Counted from the stretch's first letter, positions 7,760-16,841 are shown. The stretch: 64,000 bases of DNA from Caldimonas brevitalea (GCF_001017435.1 NZ_CP011371.1:2170001-2234000), one strand, 5' to 3'. The notes: generated from the sequence alone by a model not told the origin. Translations and numbers: made by a program.

Positions 7760-10453
7760 TCAGTCGCGGTCCAACACTCCGTTGGCGTCGCGGTCCACGC
7801 CGATGCGCGTGCCGTTGCCCGGCGGCACGCAGGTGAAGGTCAGCGGCGTCGCGGCACTGCGGGCTTCGGCGAGCAGGCCTTGCAGCGACACCGCGGCGTC
7901 ACCGCGCCGGTCGGGCACGAAGCTCGGCTGCGCGCCGCTGACGTTGGACATCACCCAGCCGCGCGTGCGGTTGCCGATCACACCCTTGGCCACCAGCTCA
8001 CACTCGGGCCGGGGCGCGGTCACCTGCGCGCGTTGCACGAGCAGGTTCAAACGCGCCTTGATGTCGGCCTGGTTGGCATTCGACGCGGTCACCGTCACCT
8101 GCTGACCGACCACCGGGTTCATGTCGGACGGGAAGGCCAGCACGAACTGCTCCAGTTGGTCGCGCTGCTTCGCGTTCAGTTGGATGAACACCAGCGTGTC
8201 GAGGAAGCTCGACACCGACCCCTGGGCGCCCGCGTTCTCGTAGCCGAAGCCGCGGATCTGGTCGCCGGTTGCCCGCGAGCGCGGGAAGTTGCGCGTGAAC
8301 ATGCCGACCTTCTGGTACATGTTGCGCAGCTGCGGAACCTTGAAGTCCTCGTCCAGGCGCGGCCCTTCGATGCTCATCAGCGAGCTGGTGCCGAACTTGC
8401 CCTTGGCGGGGTCCAGCACGTGGCAGCTGTTGCAGGTGGCCGGCCCGGTCGAGGCGACCTCGTTGTAGACCTTCTTGCCGGTCTCCTGGATGGGCGTCAG
8501 CGTGTTGTCGAGGTTGGGTACCGGGTTGGGCGGGTACAGCAGCTTGAGGGCGAAGCGCGCGAACGACGTCATGTCGGTGTCGTTCAGCTGTGATTCCCGT
8601 CCCAGCAACACATCGAAGGCGATGTTGAAGTCCTTGAAGGCCCGTTCCTCCAGCGTCGCGCCGGGTGAAGCGCCGGTGCGGTCGCCGCGCCAGTGCATCG
8701 GCCCATTGCCAACCAGCCCGCGCAGGCTTTGTGTCGTCATCGGCCCCTTCATCGGGTGGAAGGTGGGCTTGCGCAGGAAGGCCGGAATGCGGTCGGGATA
8801 GGCGTTGGGGCTCTTCGCGACACTGCCGTCGGGGTTGCCGAGGTCCCAGGCCAGGTGGTCCATGTCACCGAAGATGTGGCAGCCGGCGCAAGACGAGTCG
8901 CCGCGGCTGGACGTCAGGGCCGCGTCATAGAGGAAGCGGCGACCGGTGACCACATCGTGCGGCTCGGGGTTGAACATCTTCACATGCGCGCTTTCGGTGA
9001 AGGTCCCGGTGTTGACCACCGACAGGCCGTTGTCGAAGCGCGTCGTCACGAAGGCTCGCCCGCGTGGCGCGTCGAGTACGACGCCGGTCGGCGCGCCTCC
9101 GGTCAGGGTCACGTGGTTGGCCGGCGAGGGTGTGAAGCTGTCGGTGTCCAGCTGTGCCGTCGAGAAGCGCGCGAGCTTGTTGGAACCCATCGCCGCGAGG
9201 TAGAGCATGTCACCGGCCGGGCTGATCGCCATCTCCAGCGGCGTTGCCAATGCCGCCGCTTTCTCGGCTGGCGTTCCCAGGGGCTGCGAATAGCTGGTGA
9301 TGTGCTTGTTCAAATGTCGCGGTGTCACGCTCGCACCGTCGATCACCGTGATGCGGCTCTCGACGAAATGGCCTTTGACCGTGGTGCTGCGCGTGCCTGC
9401 ACCTTCGAAGCGCGTCAGGTTCAGCGCTTCCTGGTTGCTCACGTAGACCTTGCCCGATTGCGGATGCACCGCGAGGTTGAACAAGGTCGTCCCCACGCCG
9501 GTCACCTTGTCGATGACGCGTGGCGTGCTGCCGGTCGCGTCGATCACGAACACATCGTTGTCGGGCAGGTTCAGCTTGACGCGATCGTTCCAGGTCTTGG
9601 GCGGGGTGTTCGTTTTCGGGTCGCCGCTGTCGACCCACTCGCCCTTGGCGTTCTTCTGGACGATCAGGCTGGTGTTGACCTGGTTGGTGCCGTCTGCCGC
9701 ATGAGAGGGACCGGCCTTGTCGAGGGCGCCGCCGAGCGGGCTGCCTTCCAGCACGGTGGTCTTGTTGCCGGAGTTGAGCACGGCGGTGTAGACGCGCGTG
9801 CCGTCGGCATTGCGGGCCAGCCCGCGCAGCGTGTCGCCGAACATGTTCAGGACGGTCACCGGCGTGCCGCCTAGAGCCGTGCCCGGTGCACCGGTGTTGA
9901 ACACCCACACGTCGGCGCGTCCGACCCCCGGCGTCGACAGCTTGGGATCGAACTTCGCGTTCTGCCCTCGGTGCGCGGCGGTGATGAAAGCCCAGCGGTT
10001 GTCCGGGCCGGCAAACACGATGTCGCGCGGCTCGTCGCCGACCAACAGGGTGTTGACGACGCGGGCCGGCGATGCCGACACGTCGACGACGCTGATGCTG
10101 TCCGACAAGTGGTTGACCACCCACAGCTGCCGGTCGTTGAGCAAGGCCACCGCGACCGGCTCCAGGCCGACCGGGATGGCTTCGAGCGGCACCGGCTTGG
10201 CACCGGACACGTCGAAGACTTCGATGCGACTGTCTGGCGTGTTCACCACATACAAGCGCCGCCCGTCGCTCGACAGCGCCATCGGGCGCACCGGCCCGCT
10301 TTCAAAGGTTGCGAACTCGCCCACGGCGGGCGGGGCGGCAGCGCCGGCGGCGAGGGGGACGCCGGCGAGCACCGCGGCACAGGCGGCGATGAGGCAGCCG
10401 CCCAGCCCGCGTCCGAGGGGCGCGAGGCCTGCTGGCTTCGAGTGGATCTTCAT
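7760..10453 (-). CDS. Exported YncE-like beta-propeller / dihaem cytochrome c fusion
   Basis: An 897-residue exported protein. Residues 1-40 are a Sec signal peptide (basic start, hydrophobic core, ending AAGAAAP). Residues about 45-500 carry repeated blade sequences of a YVTN/YncE-type propeller (RRLYVVNTPDSRIEVFDVSG, LWVVNHLSDSISVVDVS, GKVYVSNQ, GRAFVTTRFDNGLSVVNTG). The C-terminal part contains two haem c sites, CAGCH (522-526) and CNSCH (674-678), in a context like MauG/cytochrome c peroxidases (SLRGLVGNGPMHWRGD, FKVPQLRNMYQKVGMF). AGGAG precedes the ATG. It is probably a periplasmic redox enzyme or electron-transfer scaffold; substrate unknown. The neighbouring resB-ccsB could mature it. 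Confidence 0.88.
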   Translation of the reverse strand: MKIHSKPAGLAPLGRGLGGCLIAACAAVLAGVPLAAGAAAPPAVGEFATFESGPVRPMALSSDGRRLYVVNTPDSRIEVFDVSGAKPVPLEAIPVGLEPVAVALLNDRQLWVVNHLSDSISVVDVSASPARVVNTLLVGDEPRDIVFAGPDNRWAFITAAHRGQNAKFDPKLSTPGVGRADVWVFNTGAPGTALGGTPVTVLNMFGDTLRGLARNADGTRVYTAVLNSGNKTTVLEGSPLGGALDKAGPSHAADGTNQVNTSLIVQKNAKGEWVDSGDPKTNTPPKTWNDRVKLNLPDNDVFVIDATGSTPRVIDKVTGVGTTLFNLAVHPQSGKVYVSNQEALNLTRFEGAGTRSTTVKGHFVESRITVIDGASVTPRHLNKHITSYSQPLGTPAEKAAALATPLEMAISPAGDMLYLAAMGSNKLARFSTAQLDTDSFTPSPANHVTLTGGAPTGVVLDAPRGRAFVTTRFDNGLSVVNTGTFTESAHVKMFNPEPHDVVTGRRFLYDAALTSSRGDSSCAGCHIFGDMDHLAWDLGNPDGSVAKSPNAYPDRIPAFLRKPTFHPMKGPMTTQSLRGLVGNGPMHWRGDRTGASPGATLEERAFKDFNIAFDVLLGRESQLNDTDMTSFARFALKLLYPPNPVPNLDNTLTPIQETGKKVYNEVASTGPATCNSCHVLDPAKGKFGTSSLMSIEGPRLDEDFKVPQLRNMYQKVGMFTRNFPRSRATGDQIRGFGYENAGAQGSVSSFLDTLVFIQLNAKQRDQLEQFVLAFPSDMNPVVGQQVTVTASNANQADIKARLNLLVQRAQVTAPRPECELVAKGVIGNRTRGWVMSNVSGAQPSFVPDRRGDAAVSLQGLLAEARSAATPLTFTCVPPGNGTRIGVDRDANGVLDRD

Positions 10454-10676
10454 GGTCGAGACTCCTGCTATCAGCTTTCAGGGAGAGGAAGGACCTGGCG
10501 GATCAGGCCAAGGTCCCGCAGTGCACCGACGGCCTTGCCCCACCGCGTGCGCAGGGCGGCGCACGCAGACGGCACAAGGGCTGTCGGCAGGGACATCGAC
10601 GTCGGCTGGACGTCGGCATCGGTGTCGTGTGGCACGCCGGCGTTGCCGCTTGGGCGCCACTCAACTCGGCATCACC

Positions 10677-11000
10677 TCATGCGATGAGGCGCATGCGCTC
10701 CGCGGGTGAGACGCGCAGCTGTAGATCGACGCTGGTGGCCGGCAGGCCACGGCCGAGCAGGCGCGCGGTCAGGGCCTCGTAGCGCTGGCGAGCCTCGGCG
10801 TCACGCCGGCGGCGCTGAAGATCGGCACGGCCGGTCTTGGCGCCGGCGGCGAGCTGGGAGAAGCGGAGGGTCTCGAACGAGAGACGGCTCGGAAGGGTTT
10901 GAGTCCATCGCCTGCAGCTCGCGACGGACAGAGTCTGGAACACCTTTGCGATCACGTGCTGCAGGGGCTGCAGGAGGCGGGCAAGTCGAAGCGCTCTCAT
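10677..11000 (-). CDS. Small basic hypothetical protein
   Basis: A 107-residue Arg/Leu-rich protein starting MRALRLARLLQPLQHVIAKV. ATG 11000 is preceded by GGAG at 9 bases, which favours it over longer in-frame starts. The N-terminus is amphipathic, the middle basic (LQRRRRDAEARQRYEALTARLL), and the end reads VSPAERMRLIA. No family is recognised and no signal peptide is certain. It stands alone between the cytochrome gene and a gene-poor stretch. Codon bias fits the surrounding genes, so it is probably real but of unknown function. Confidence 0.5.
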   Translation of the reverse strand: MRALRLARLLQPLQHVIAKVFQTLSVASCRRWTQTLPSRLSFETLRFSQLAAGAKTGRADLQRRRRDAEARQRYEALTARLLGRGLPATSVDLQLRVSPAERMRLIA

Positions 11001-11032
11001 GGCTGTTGTCTCCACATACGTCGTGCTGGACG

Positions 11033-11048
11033 CGCATGCATGCATGCG
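11033..11048. repeat. Perfect 16-bp alternating palindrome
   Basis: CGCATGCATGCATGCG is self-complementary and alternates purine/pyrimidine throughout, so it can form a cruciform or Z-like DNA. It lies just upstream of the small gene starting at 11000 and could be a regulator site. The gene-free stretch 11001-11527 otherwise shows only a 14-bp palindrome AGCACGGCCGTGCT at 11451-11464, close to the end of the membrane-protein gene. It contains no convincing gene. Confidence 0.45.
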
Positions 11049-11527
11049 TGCCTTGCCGACTGCCGGCTCACGGTCGAAGCGCCGTTTACCGGACTCTCGT
11101 TGCGGAGGGCGAAGCACTGTTCGCACGTCCGTGCTCAACGAGCGGATGCAGGATGGATCAGTGAATGAAGCGCGACAATGATCGGCATCGGGGACGTGTG
11201 ATGAAGCAAGGCACTGTGATCACCGCACGCCCGTGCAGCGTGACGAGCATGCAGGGCATACATCGAGACGCGGGCCGCTTTACAGGGGCGTCAGAGGCGC
11301 GTCGGCTCACCTGCACCGCCCGTTCTTGCGCATGCTACGGGAGTGATTCCCGCGCAAGCCTCGCACCTGTGCATCATCGAGAAGGCTGCTGTGTCCTTCA
11401 TGTGATCGACAACCGTTTCAGACAACAGGCAAGTTTGCTTAAACTGTTTTAGCACGGCCGTGCTTTGAAGCCCGCCGGCCAGCGCTGCCGCCGGCATCGG
11501 CGAGCAGCGCTGGCCCGGTCGGTGGGT

Positions 11528-11947
11528 TCAGAGCGGGGCGGGACGCAGCGATTGGGCGGGCAAGGAGGCTTTCAACCCGGCGTATTCGAGACCGGCGAAC
11601 ACGACCACCGTGAAGGCCTGGACGAGCACGAAGGCTACTCCCAGTGGGCTCGGCGAGACATGAGTGCCGAGCAGCAGCGCGATACAGCCCACCGCCCAGC
11701 CGAGGTTGCCCACGACCAGCAGCAGGATGATGGACTTCCACACCGATGGGCGAGTGGCGAGCATCGAGAGCAAGCCGGTGTAGCCGCACAGGAACACGCC
11801 GGTGCCCACCAGCAGGGCCTGAGGCAGCGCAAGCCAATCGGCCAGGGACTGCGGTAGCAGCAGCTGGAGCGCCGCGACGGCACCGGTGACCACGGCGTCG
11901 GAGATCAGGGCGAACTTGAGCAGGGGAGCCGGTTGGATCGAGGTCAT
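11528..11947 (-). CDS. Four-helix integral membrane protein
   Basis: A 139-residue protein of four hydrophobic helices (FALISDAVVTGAVAALQLLL, ALLVGTGVFLCGYTGLLSML, SIILLLVVGNLGWAVGCIAL, VAFVLVQAFTVVVFAGLEYA) with very short loops. ATG 11947 is chosen because GGAG lies 6 bases upstream; MENL at 11959 has no ribosome-binding site. No enzymatic motif is visible. It is divergently arranged with an MmyB-type regulator gene, and the intergenic DNA has two inverted repeats, so the regulator probably controls it. Its role may be transport, membrane stress or redox sensing; this cannot be decided from sequence. Confidence 0.82.
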   Translation of the reverse strand: MTSIQPAPLLKFALISDAVVTGAVAALQLLLPQSLADWLALPQALLVGTGVFLCGYTGLLSMLATRPSVWKSIILLLVVGNLGWAVGCIALLLGTHVSPSPLGVAFVLVQAFTVVVFAGLEYAGLKASLPAQSLRPAPL

Positions 11948-12046
11948 GAGGTTCTCCATCGAGGTAAGAAACGAGAGGGGGTCGTCGTGACGAGCCTCCT
12001 GCGGCTCGTCTGAAGCAAGTGTCGGCAGCGCCGCGCGGTGCGGCAA

Positions 12047-12061
12047 TTACCTCGGAGGTAA
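12047..12061. promoter_or_regulatory. Perfect inverted repeat, candidate operator of the adjacent regulator
   Basis: TTACCTC-G-GAGGTAA is a perfect 7-bp inverted repeat with a single-base centre. It lies in the 251-base divergent region between the membrane protein (start 11947) and the MmyB-type regulator (start 12199). An extra copy of the GAGGTAA half-site occurs at 11961-11967, just before the membrane-protein start. Confidence 0.6.
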
Positions 12062-12093
12062 GCAAGACGGTGGTGAAGGCCTGCACCGGGATT

Positions 12094-12114
12094 CGATGAC
12101 CTGCGAGGTCATCG
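12094..12114. promoter_or_regulatory. Second inverted repeat in the divergent region
   Basis: A perfect 9-bp inverted repeat CGATGACCT-GCG-AGGTCATCG. Its inner half ACCT/AGGT resembles that of the TTACCTC repeat 33 bases away. The two may be paired operator sites for the regulator at 12199. Confidence 0.45.
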
Positions 12115-12198
12115 GCAACCCACGGCGGGCGCGGCAGAATGCCCCCGGCCGGCGCCCGAGCGAGGCACTGGCCTGCATGTTGGAGAGAAGGAACTGAG

Positions 12199-13044
12199 AT
12201 GAGCGCGACCGGAACGTCGAGCGCCGCGGTGCGCGATCCCTACTTCAGGGACTTTGCGGCTGCCCTGCGCTATTGGCGCACCAAGCGAGGCTACAGCCAG
12301 CTGCGGCTGTCGACCGAAGGCAAGATATCGCAGCGGCACATCAGCTTTCTGGAAAGCGGCCGCTCGCAGCCCAGCAAGGAGATCATCCTGAAGCTCGGCA
12401 TGGTGCTGGACATTCCGCTGCGGCAACGCAACGTCATGTTGCTGGCGGCCGGCTATGCGCCCGCCTATCAGGAACGCAGCTTGTCGGACCCCGAGTTGCA
12501 CGCGGTGCGGCAGGCGCTGGATTTCATGCTGGCGCAACACGCCCCGTTCCCGGCCCTGGTGGTCGACCGGCTCTGGAACCTCGTGATGGCCAACCCGCCC
12601 GCCGTCGAGATGATGGTGTGGCTGCTCGACGTGCCCGCGTCGCAGGCCCCGGCGGCGTTCGAGGGCGCCAACGTGCTGAAGCTGATGCTGGACCCGGCCG
12701 GCGCGCGCCGCCACATCTGCAACTGGCAGGCGGTGTGCGGCGATCTGCTGCACTGGATACAACGCGAAGCCCTCGGCGACGGGCCCGACAGTGAAGCAGC
12801 CCGCCTGCTCGAGGAGCTGGTGGCATTGCCCGGCATCGACGCCGCCACCCGGACGCCCAACCTCGACACACGGGCACTGCCGTTTCTGCCCGTGCACATC
12901 CGCAAGGGTGACGTAGAGCTGAGCCTGTTCACGACCATCGCGACGCTGGGCACACCGCACGACGTGACGGTGCACGAGCTGCGCATCGAATCGTTCTTTC
13001 CGGCCGACGACACGACACGCGCCTGGTTCTACCGATCGGCGTGA
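12199..13044 (+). CDS. XRE-family regulator with MmyB-like ligand-binding domain
   Basis: A 281-residue cytoplasmic regulator. Residues 10-75 form an XRE/Cro helix-turn-helix (FAAALRYWRTKRGYSQLRLS, then ISQRHISFLESGRSQPSKEI). Residues 100-280 match the MmyB-like domain, a PAS-like pocket reported to bind fatty-acid-type ligands (PFPALVVDRLWNLVMANPPA, and the C-terminal DVTVHELRIESFFPADDTTR). ATG 12199 follows AAGGA. It is divergent from the four-helix membrane protein, with two inverted repeats between. In this family the regulator commonly controls the adjacent divergent gene; the ligand here is unknown. Confidence 0.9.
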   Translation: MSATGTSSAAVRDPYFRDFAAALRYWRTKRGYSQLRLSTEGKISQRHISFLESGRSQPSKEIILKLGMVLDIPLRQRNVMLLAAGYAPAYQERSLSDPELHAVRQALDFMLAQHAPFPALVVDRLWNLVMANPPAVEMMVWLLDVPASQAPAAFEGANVLKLMLDPAGARRHICNWQAVCGDLLHWIQREALGDGPDSEAARLLEELVALPGIDAATRTPNLDTRALPFLPVHIRKGDVELSLFTTIATLGTPHDVTVHELRIESFFPADDTTRAWFYRSA

Positions 13045-13183
13045 CGCTGAACCAGCCGGGGTCGGCAGAAGCGGGCGGTATTTCCCTGCCTGTTCCCGCG
13101 AACGGGCGAGGCGCGCGTTGGGCACACTGGCCGGTTGCCACCGTCCTCGGCCGGTCGAACGTCCCTTTGCCGCTCTCACTGTC

Positions 13184-15604
13184 GTGCCCGCATTGCCTCA
13201 CCGTTTCCTGCTGTCCCGCGTCGGCCTGAAGGCCAGGCTCGCGTTCGCGGTGGCGGCGGCCATGTTGCTGCTGCTGGCGGCCGTGGTGGCGGTCGGCTTG
13301 CACGTGCTCGAGCGCGACATGCGCAAGAGCATCACCGACTACCAGACCACCGTGGTGCGCCACACGCGCGAAGAGCTCGACGAGAAGATCGGGCAGCGCA
13401 AGGACGCGATGGGACTGGCGGCGGCCGTGTTGTCGCGGCGCAGTGAAGGCGGTGTGCCCACGGCCGAGCAGTTCCGCCGGCACATGAGCGAGCGGCCGGT
13501 GCTGGGCAAGCTGTTCGACGAGGTGTTCGTCATCGATGCGCAGGGCGCGCTGATCGCCGACGCACCACAGCGGCCGGGCCGCATCGGGCGCTCGTTCGCC
13601 GACCGCGATTACTTCGTGCAGGCGATGGCGGGCCGCACCAGCGTGTCGCCTCCGCTGTTCGGCAGAGCCACGAAAGAACCGGGTGTGGTGGTGGCGGCGC
13701 CGCTGCGCGATGCCGAGGGCGCGGTGGTGGGCGCGTTGGTCGGTGTCCTGTATCTCAACGGCGAGAGCTTTCTGGCCAAGCTCGGCAACACCCGCATCGG
13801 CAAGGGTGGCTACTTTTTGCTGATGACGCGCGACGACAAGCGGCAGGTGGTGATGCACCCGCAGCGGGACCGTATCGGCTCGGCCATGGACAACGCTGCG
13901 CATCTGCCGCACGCCCGGGCCGCCACGCAGGGGTACGACACCACGCTGGAAGGCACGACACGCGACGGCACGCCGGCCTTGTTCACCTTTCAGCCGCTGC
14001 AGTCCGTGCCGTGGTCCCTGGCGGCCGTCTACCCGTCGCAAGAAGCTTACGCGGCGCTCGAGGACCGTGAAGCCGACATCTTCTGGGCGGCGGCCTTGCT
14101 GGCCGTCGGTGCCGGCCTGGCGGCATGGCTGATCAGCGCGCGGCTGCTGCGCCCGCTGGTGGAGTTGAAGGCCGAGATGCAGATCCGCCGCCATGACCCG
14201 GATGCCGCAGCGCGGCAGCTGAGCGTTTCGACGCCGGAACTGGCCGAGGTGGTGGCGGCCTACGATGAGCTGATGTTGCACAAGCGCAAGAGCGATGCGG
14301 CCCTGCGCGAAAGCGAGGACCGCATCCGCGGCATCCTCACCCACGCACCTCACGCCTTCATCAGCATAGACCAGCACAACCGGGTGGTGGAGTGGAACCG
14401 CCAGGCCGAGCACTTGTTCGGCTGGGAACGTGAAGAAGTGATCGGCCGCAATCTGTCGGCACTGATCGTGCCGGAGGACCAACGCGCAGCCCACGACGAA
14501 GGCATGCGCCGCTTTGCGCAGGCCGGCACCGGCCCGGTGATCAACCGGCGCCGCGAGCTGGAAGCCTTGCACCGGTCGGGGCGGTTGCTGTCGCTCGAAA
14601 TGTCGGTGGCCGCGGTGCGCGGGCCCGGCGGCTATTGCGCCAACGCCTTCATCCAGGACATTGCCGAGCGCAAGCAGCAGGACTCGACGCTGCGCGAGAG
14701 CCAGAAGCGTTTGCGCCTCATCACCGACAACCTGCCCGCCTTGGTGTGCCACATCGATCGTCTGGAGCGGTTCACCTTCGCGAATGCGCACGTGGCGCGG
14801 ATGTTTGGCGTCGAACCGGCGTTCCTGCTCGGCAAGACGGTCAGCGAGGTCCGCGGGCGGCGCGCGTACGAGGCCATGCAGCCGCACTTCGACGCGGCCT
14901 GGAAAGGCAAGTCCGCGACGATCGAGCATGAGGTGACGGCGCGCGGCGAACACCGCTGCCTGGAGACCAATTTGATCCCCGACCATGCGTCCGACGGGTC
15001 GGTCCAGGGCCTGTATGCGATGAGCTTCGACGTGACCGAGCGCAAGGCTGCTACGGCACGCCTGGAGCAACTGGCGCGTAGCGACACGCTGACCGGCCTG
15101 CCCAACCGGCACCAGTTCAACGAAAGGCTGGCAGAGGCGGTGGCGCGTGGCAGGCGGTCAGGCAAGCCATTGGCGCTGATGTACCTCGATGTCGATCATT
15201 TCAAGTCGATCAACGACAACCTGGGCCACGGGATCGGCGACGAGGTGCTGCAGGAATTCGGCCGTCGCCTGTCTGCCTGCGTGCGCGCCACCGATACCGT
15301 CGCACGGCTGGGCGGCGACGAGTTCACGGTGATCCTGGAGGGGCTCAACAGCGCACAGGAGGCCGACCAGGTCGCGGAGAAAATCCTGCAGGCCGTGCGC
15401 CGGCCCTTCATGCTCGGACCCCGTTCGCTCGCCGTGACGACCAGCATCGGCATGGCGGCCTGCTGTGATGGCCAGACCAGCCCCGAGCAATTGCTGGCGC
15501 AGGCAGACCAGGCCTTGTACCAGACCAAGGCGCAGGGGCGCGACGGATACAGCCGTCGCCAAGGCGCCGCAAGCGGCGCCACCGCTGCTGCTGCGGCTGC
15601 GTAG
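13184..15604 (+). CDS. Membrane diguanylate cyclase (Cache-like sensor, PAS-PAS-GGDEF)
   Basis: About 806 residues. There is an N-terminal membrane helix (ARLAFAVAAAMLLLLAAVVAV), a periplasmic Cache-like sensor of about 250 residues (FVIDAQGALIADAPQRPGRI, FADRDYFVQAMAGRTSVSPP), a second helix (IFWAAALLAVGAGLAAWLIS) with a linker, and two PAS domains (PHAFISIDQHNRVVEWNRQA; LPALVCHIDRLERFTFANAH). A C-terminal GGDEF domain has intact GGDEF at residues 710-714 and an RATD inhibitory site five residues upstream, so it should make c-di-GMP with product inhibition. There is no EAL domain. The start is uncertain: GTG 13184 is favoured because it precedes the first helix closely, but no good Shine-Dalgarno is seen. 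Confidence 0.92.
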   Translation: MPALPHRFLLSRVGLKARLAFAVAAAMLLLLAAVVAVGLHVLERDMRKSITDYQTTVVRHTREELDEKIGQRKDAMGLAAAVLSRRSEGGVPTAEQFRRHMSERPVLGKLFDEVFVIDAQGALIADAPQRPGRIGRSFADRDYFVQAMAGRTSVSPPLFGRATKEPGVVVAAPLRDAEGAVVGALVGVLYLNGESFLAKLGNTRIGKGGYFLLMTRDDKRQVVMHPQRDRIGSAMDNAAHLPHARAATQGYDTTLEGTTRDGTPALFTFQPLQSVPWSLAAVYPSQEAYAALEDREADIFWAAALLAVGAGLAAWLISARLLRPLVELKAEMQIRRHDPDAAARQLSVSTPELAEVVAAYDELMLHKRKSDAALRESEDRIRGILTHAPHAFISIDQHNRVVEWNRQAEHLFGWEREEVIGRNLSALIVPEDQRAAHDEGMRRFAQAGTGPVINRRRELEALHRSGRLLSLEMSVAAVRGPGGYCANAFIQDIAERKQQDSTLRESQKRLRLITDNLPALVCHIDRLERFTFANAHVARMFGVEPAFLLGKTVSEVRGRRAYEAMQPHFDAAWKGKSATIEHEVTARGEHRCLETNLIPDHASDGSVQGLYAMSFDVTERKAATARLEQLARSDTLTGLPNRHQFNERLAEAVARGRRSGKPLALMYLDVDHFKSINDNLGHGIGDEVLQEFGRRLSACVRATDTVARLGGDEFTVILEGLNSAQEADQVAEKILQAVRRPFMLGPRSLAVTTSIGMAACCDGQTSPEQLLAQADQALYQTKAQGRDGYSRRQGAASGATAAAAAA

Positions 15605-15731
15605 CCTGCCGCCCGCCAGCGGAGCCTTGCGCTCAGCGGGTTTCCACGCTTGACCGGCAGGTGCGGTTGTCTGCAACCTGCTGCCCTGCAGCAGTTGGTG
15701 CTTGCCGCCCGCTGCCAGGAGGGAGGCTGCG

Positions 15732-16619
15732 ATGGACACGAAAAACGCAACCCGGGAGGAGGCGCCGAGGGAGGGGCGGATGAGGCCCGACCCCGGCGAA
15801 GTGCTGGCCGAGCAGCGCCGGCTGCGTGCGGCCCTGCTCGACCGTCGCGCCGCAGTCGATTGGCCGCAGGCGCGCGAGTTGGCCTGCCACCTGCTGCTGC
15901 GGCTCGACGATGCCGATGCCTGCTGGCGCTTTGCCACCGAGTGGCTGTGCGAGCACCTCGACGTGGACCGCGTGGACGGCGGTTATGCGCACCCGGGCGC
16001 CGCCACCTATCGGCTCGCCCACGCGCAGGCCCGGCGCGAGGACCCTGGCATCCCTTCACTGGAAGGCATCACGGTCGACAACCGTGGCGCCGCGATGTTG
16101 TATTTGTGGGCCTCGCAGCGCGCGGTGGTCTTCGACGATATCGCCCAGACCGCGAGCTTCACACCCACGCTGCGTGCCGACCTGTTGCGCGCCGGCACGC
16201 GCAGCAAGATCGCCATCGCCCTGTGGGCCGACGGCCGGCCGCTCGGTCTGTTGTGCATCGATCATGTGTTGCGTCAGCGGGAATGGCGCCAAGCGCTGTT
16301 CGAGCGCTTTGGCGGCGCGGCCACGCAAGTCCTGGCGCCGGTGCTGTGGGCGGCGGCACGCCTGGGCGAACCGCGGCGCAGTGTGGCGTACGAGTCGCCG
16401 GCGGCAACCCCTTCGGGCGACCCGGTCGGCTGGTCGATGTTGACACCTGCCGAGCGTCGCGTGGCCGCGCTGGTGGCCGAAGGGCGCAGCTACAAGGAGA
16501 TCGCGCGGCAGCTCAACCGGTCCTTCTCGACGGTGGATCACCAATTGCGCAGCATCCGCGAGAAGCTGGGAGCGTCGTCGACGGCACGCGTCGCGGCCTT
16601 GCTCGCGGGGCGTCGCTAG
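15732..16619 (+). CDS. GAF-LuxR type transcriptional regulator
   Basis: A 295-residue protein with a GAF-like sensory region (about residues 45-210; HLDVDRVDGGYAHPGAATYR, RSKIAIALWADGRPLGLLCI) and a C-terminal LuxR/FixJ helix-turn-helix (LTPAERRVAALVAEGRSYKE, then IARQLNRSFSTVDHQLRSIR). ATG 15732 has GGAGG upstream. There is no receiver domain, so the signal is probably a small molecule bound by GAF. It is followed by the broken cupin gene and an alpha/beta hydrolase on the same strand, which may be its targets (inference from order only). Confidence 0.88.
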   Translation: MDTKNATREEAPREGRMRPDPGEVLAEQRRLRAALLDRRAAVDWPQARELACHLLLRLDDADACWRFATEWLCEHLDVDRVDGGYAHPGAATYRLAHAQARREDPGIPSLEGITVDNRGAAMLYLWASQRAVVFDDIAQTASFTPTLRADLLRAGTRSKIAIALWADGRPLGLLCIDHVLRQREWRQALFERFGGAATQVLAPVLWAAARLGEPRRSVAYESPAATPSGDPVGWSMLTPAERRVAALVAEGRSYKEIARQLNRSFSTVDHQLRSIREKLGASSTARVAALLAGRR

Positions 16620-16823
16620 TGAGGGGCGGCGGCTACCAGGCACCCGAGCGACTGGGGCGTACCCTCACACGCCACCACGTCGCCTTGGACTCGTGGTCGC
16701 CCCGTGCGGTGCGCCCGAGGCAGCGCGCCGAGGCCGGACAGACCCGTCGAAGATGCGGAACACCATGCCCCCGGACGCTAGGCGATCCAGGTCACCGGCG
16801 TGCCGCCCGGGGCTTGCTTCATC

Positions 16824-16841
16824 ATCGCGAATCTTCGCGAT
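16824..16841. promoter_or_regulatory. Inverted repeat ATCGCGAA-TC-TTCGCGAT
   Basis: A perfect 8-bp inverted repeat with a 2-base centre, about 85 bases before the cupin start. It is the only structured element in the 306-base gap 16620-16925 and could be an operator, for example for the GAF-LuxR regulator just upstream. No clear -35/-10 pair was recognised around it. Confidence 0.4.

Noticed and set aside
11165-11452. 95-codon open frame in the gene-poor stretch
   Set aside because: Cys/Arg/His-rich sequence without family, weak ribosome-binding site and codon use unlike neighbours.
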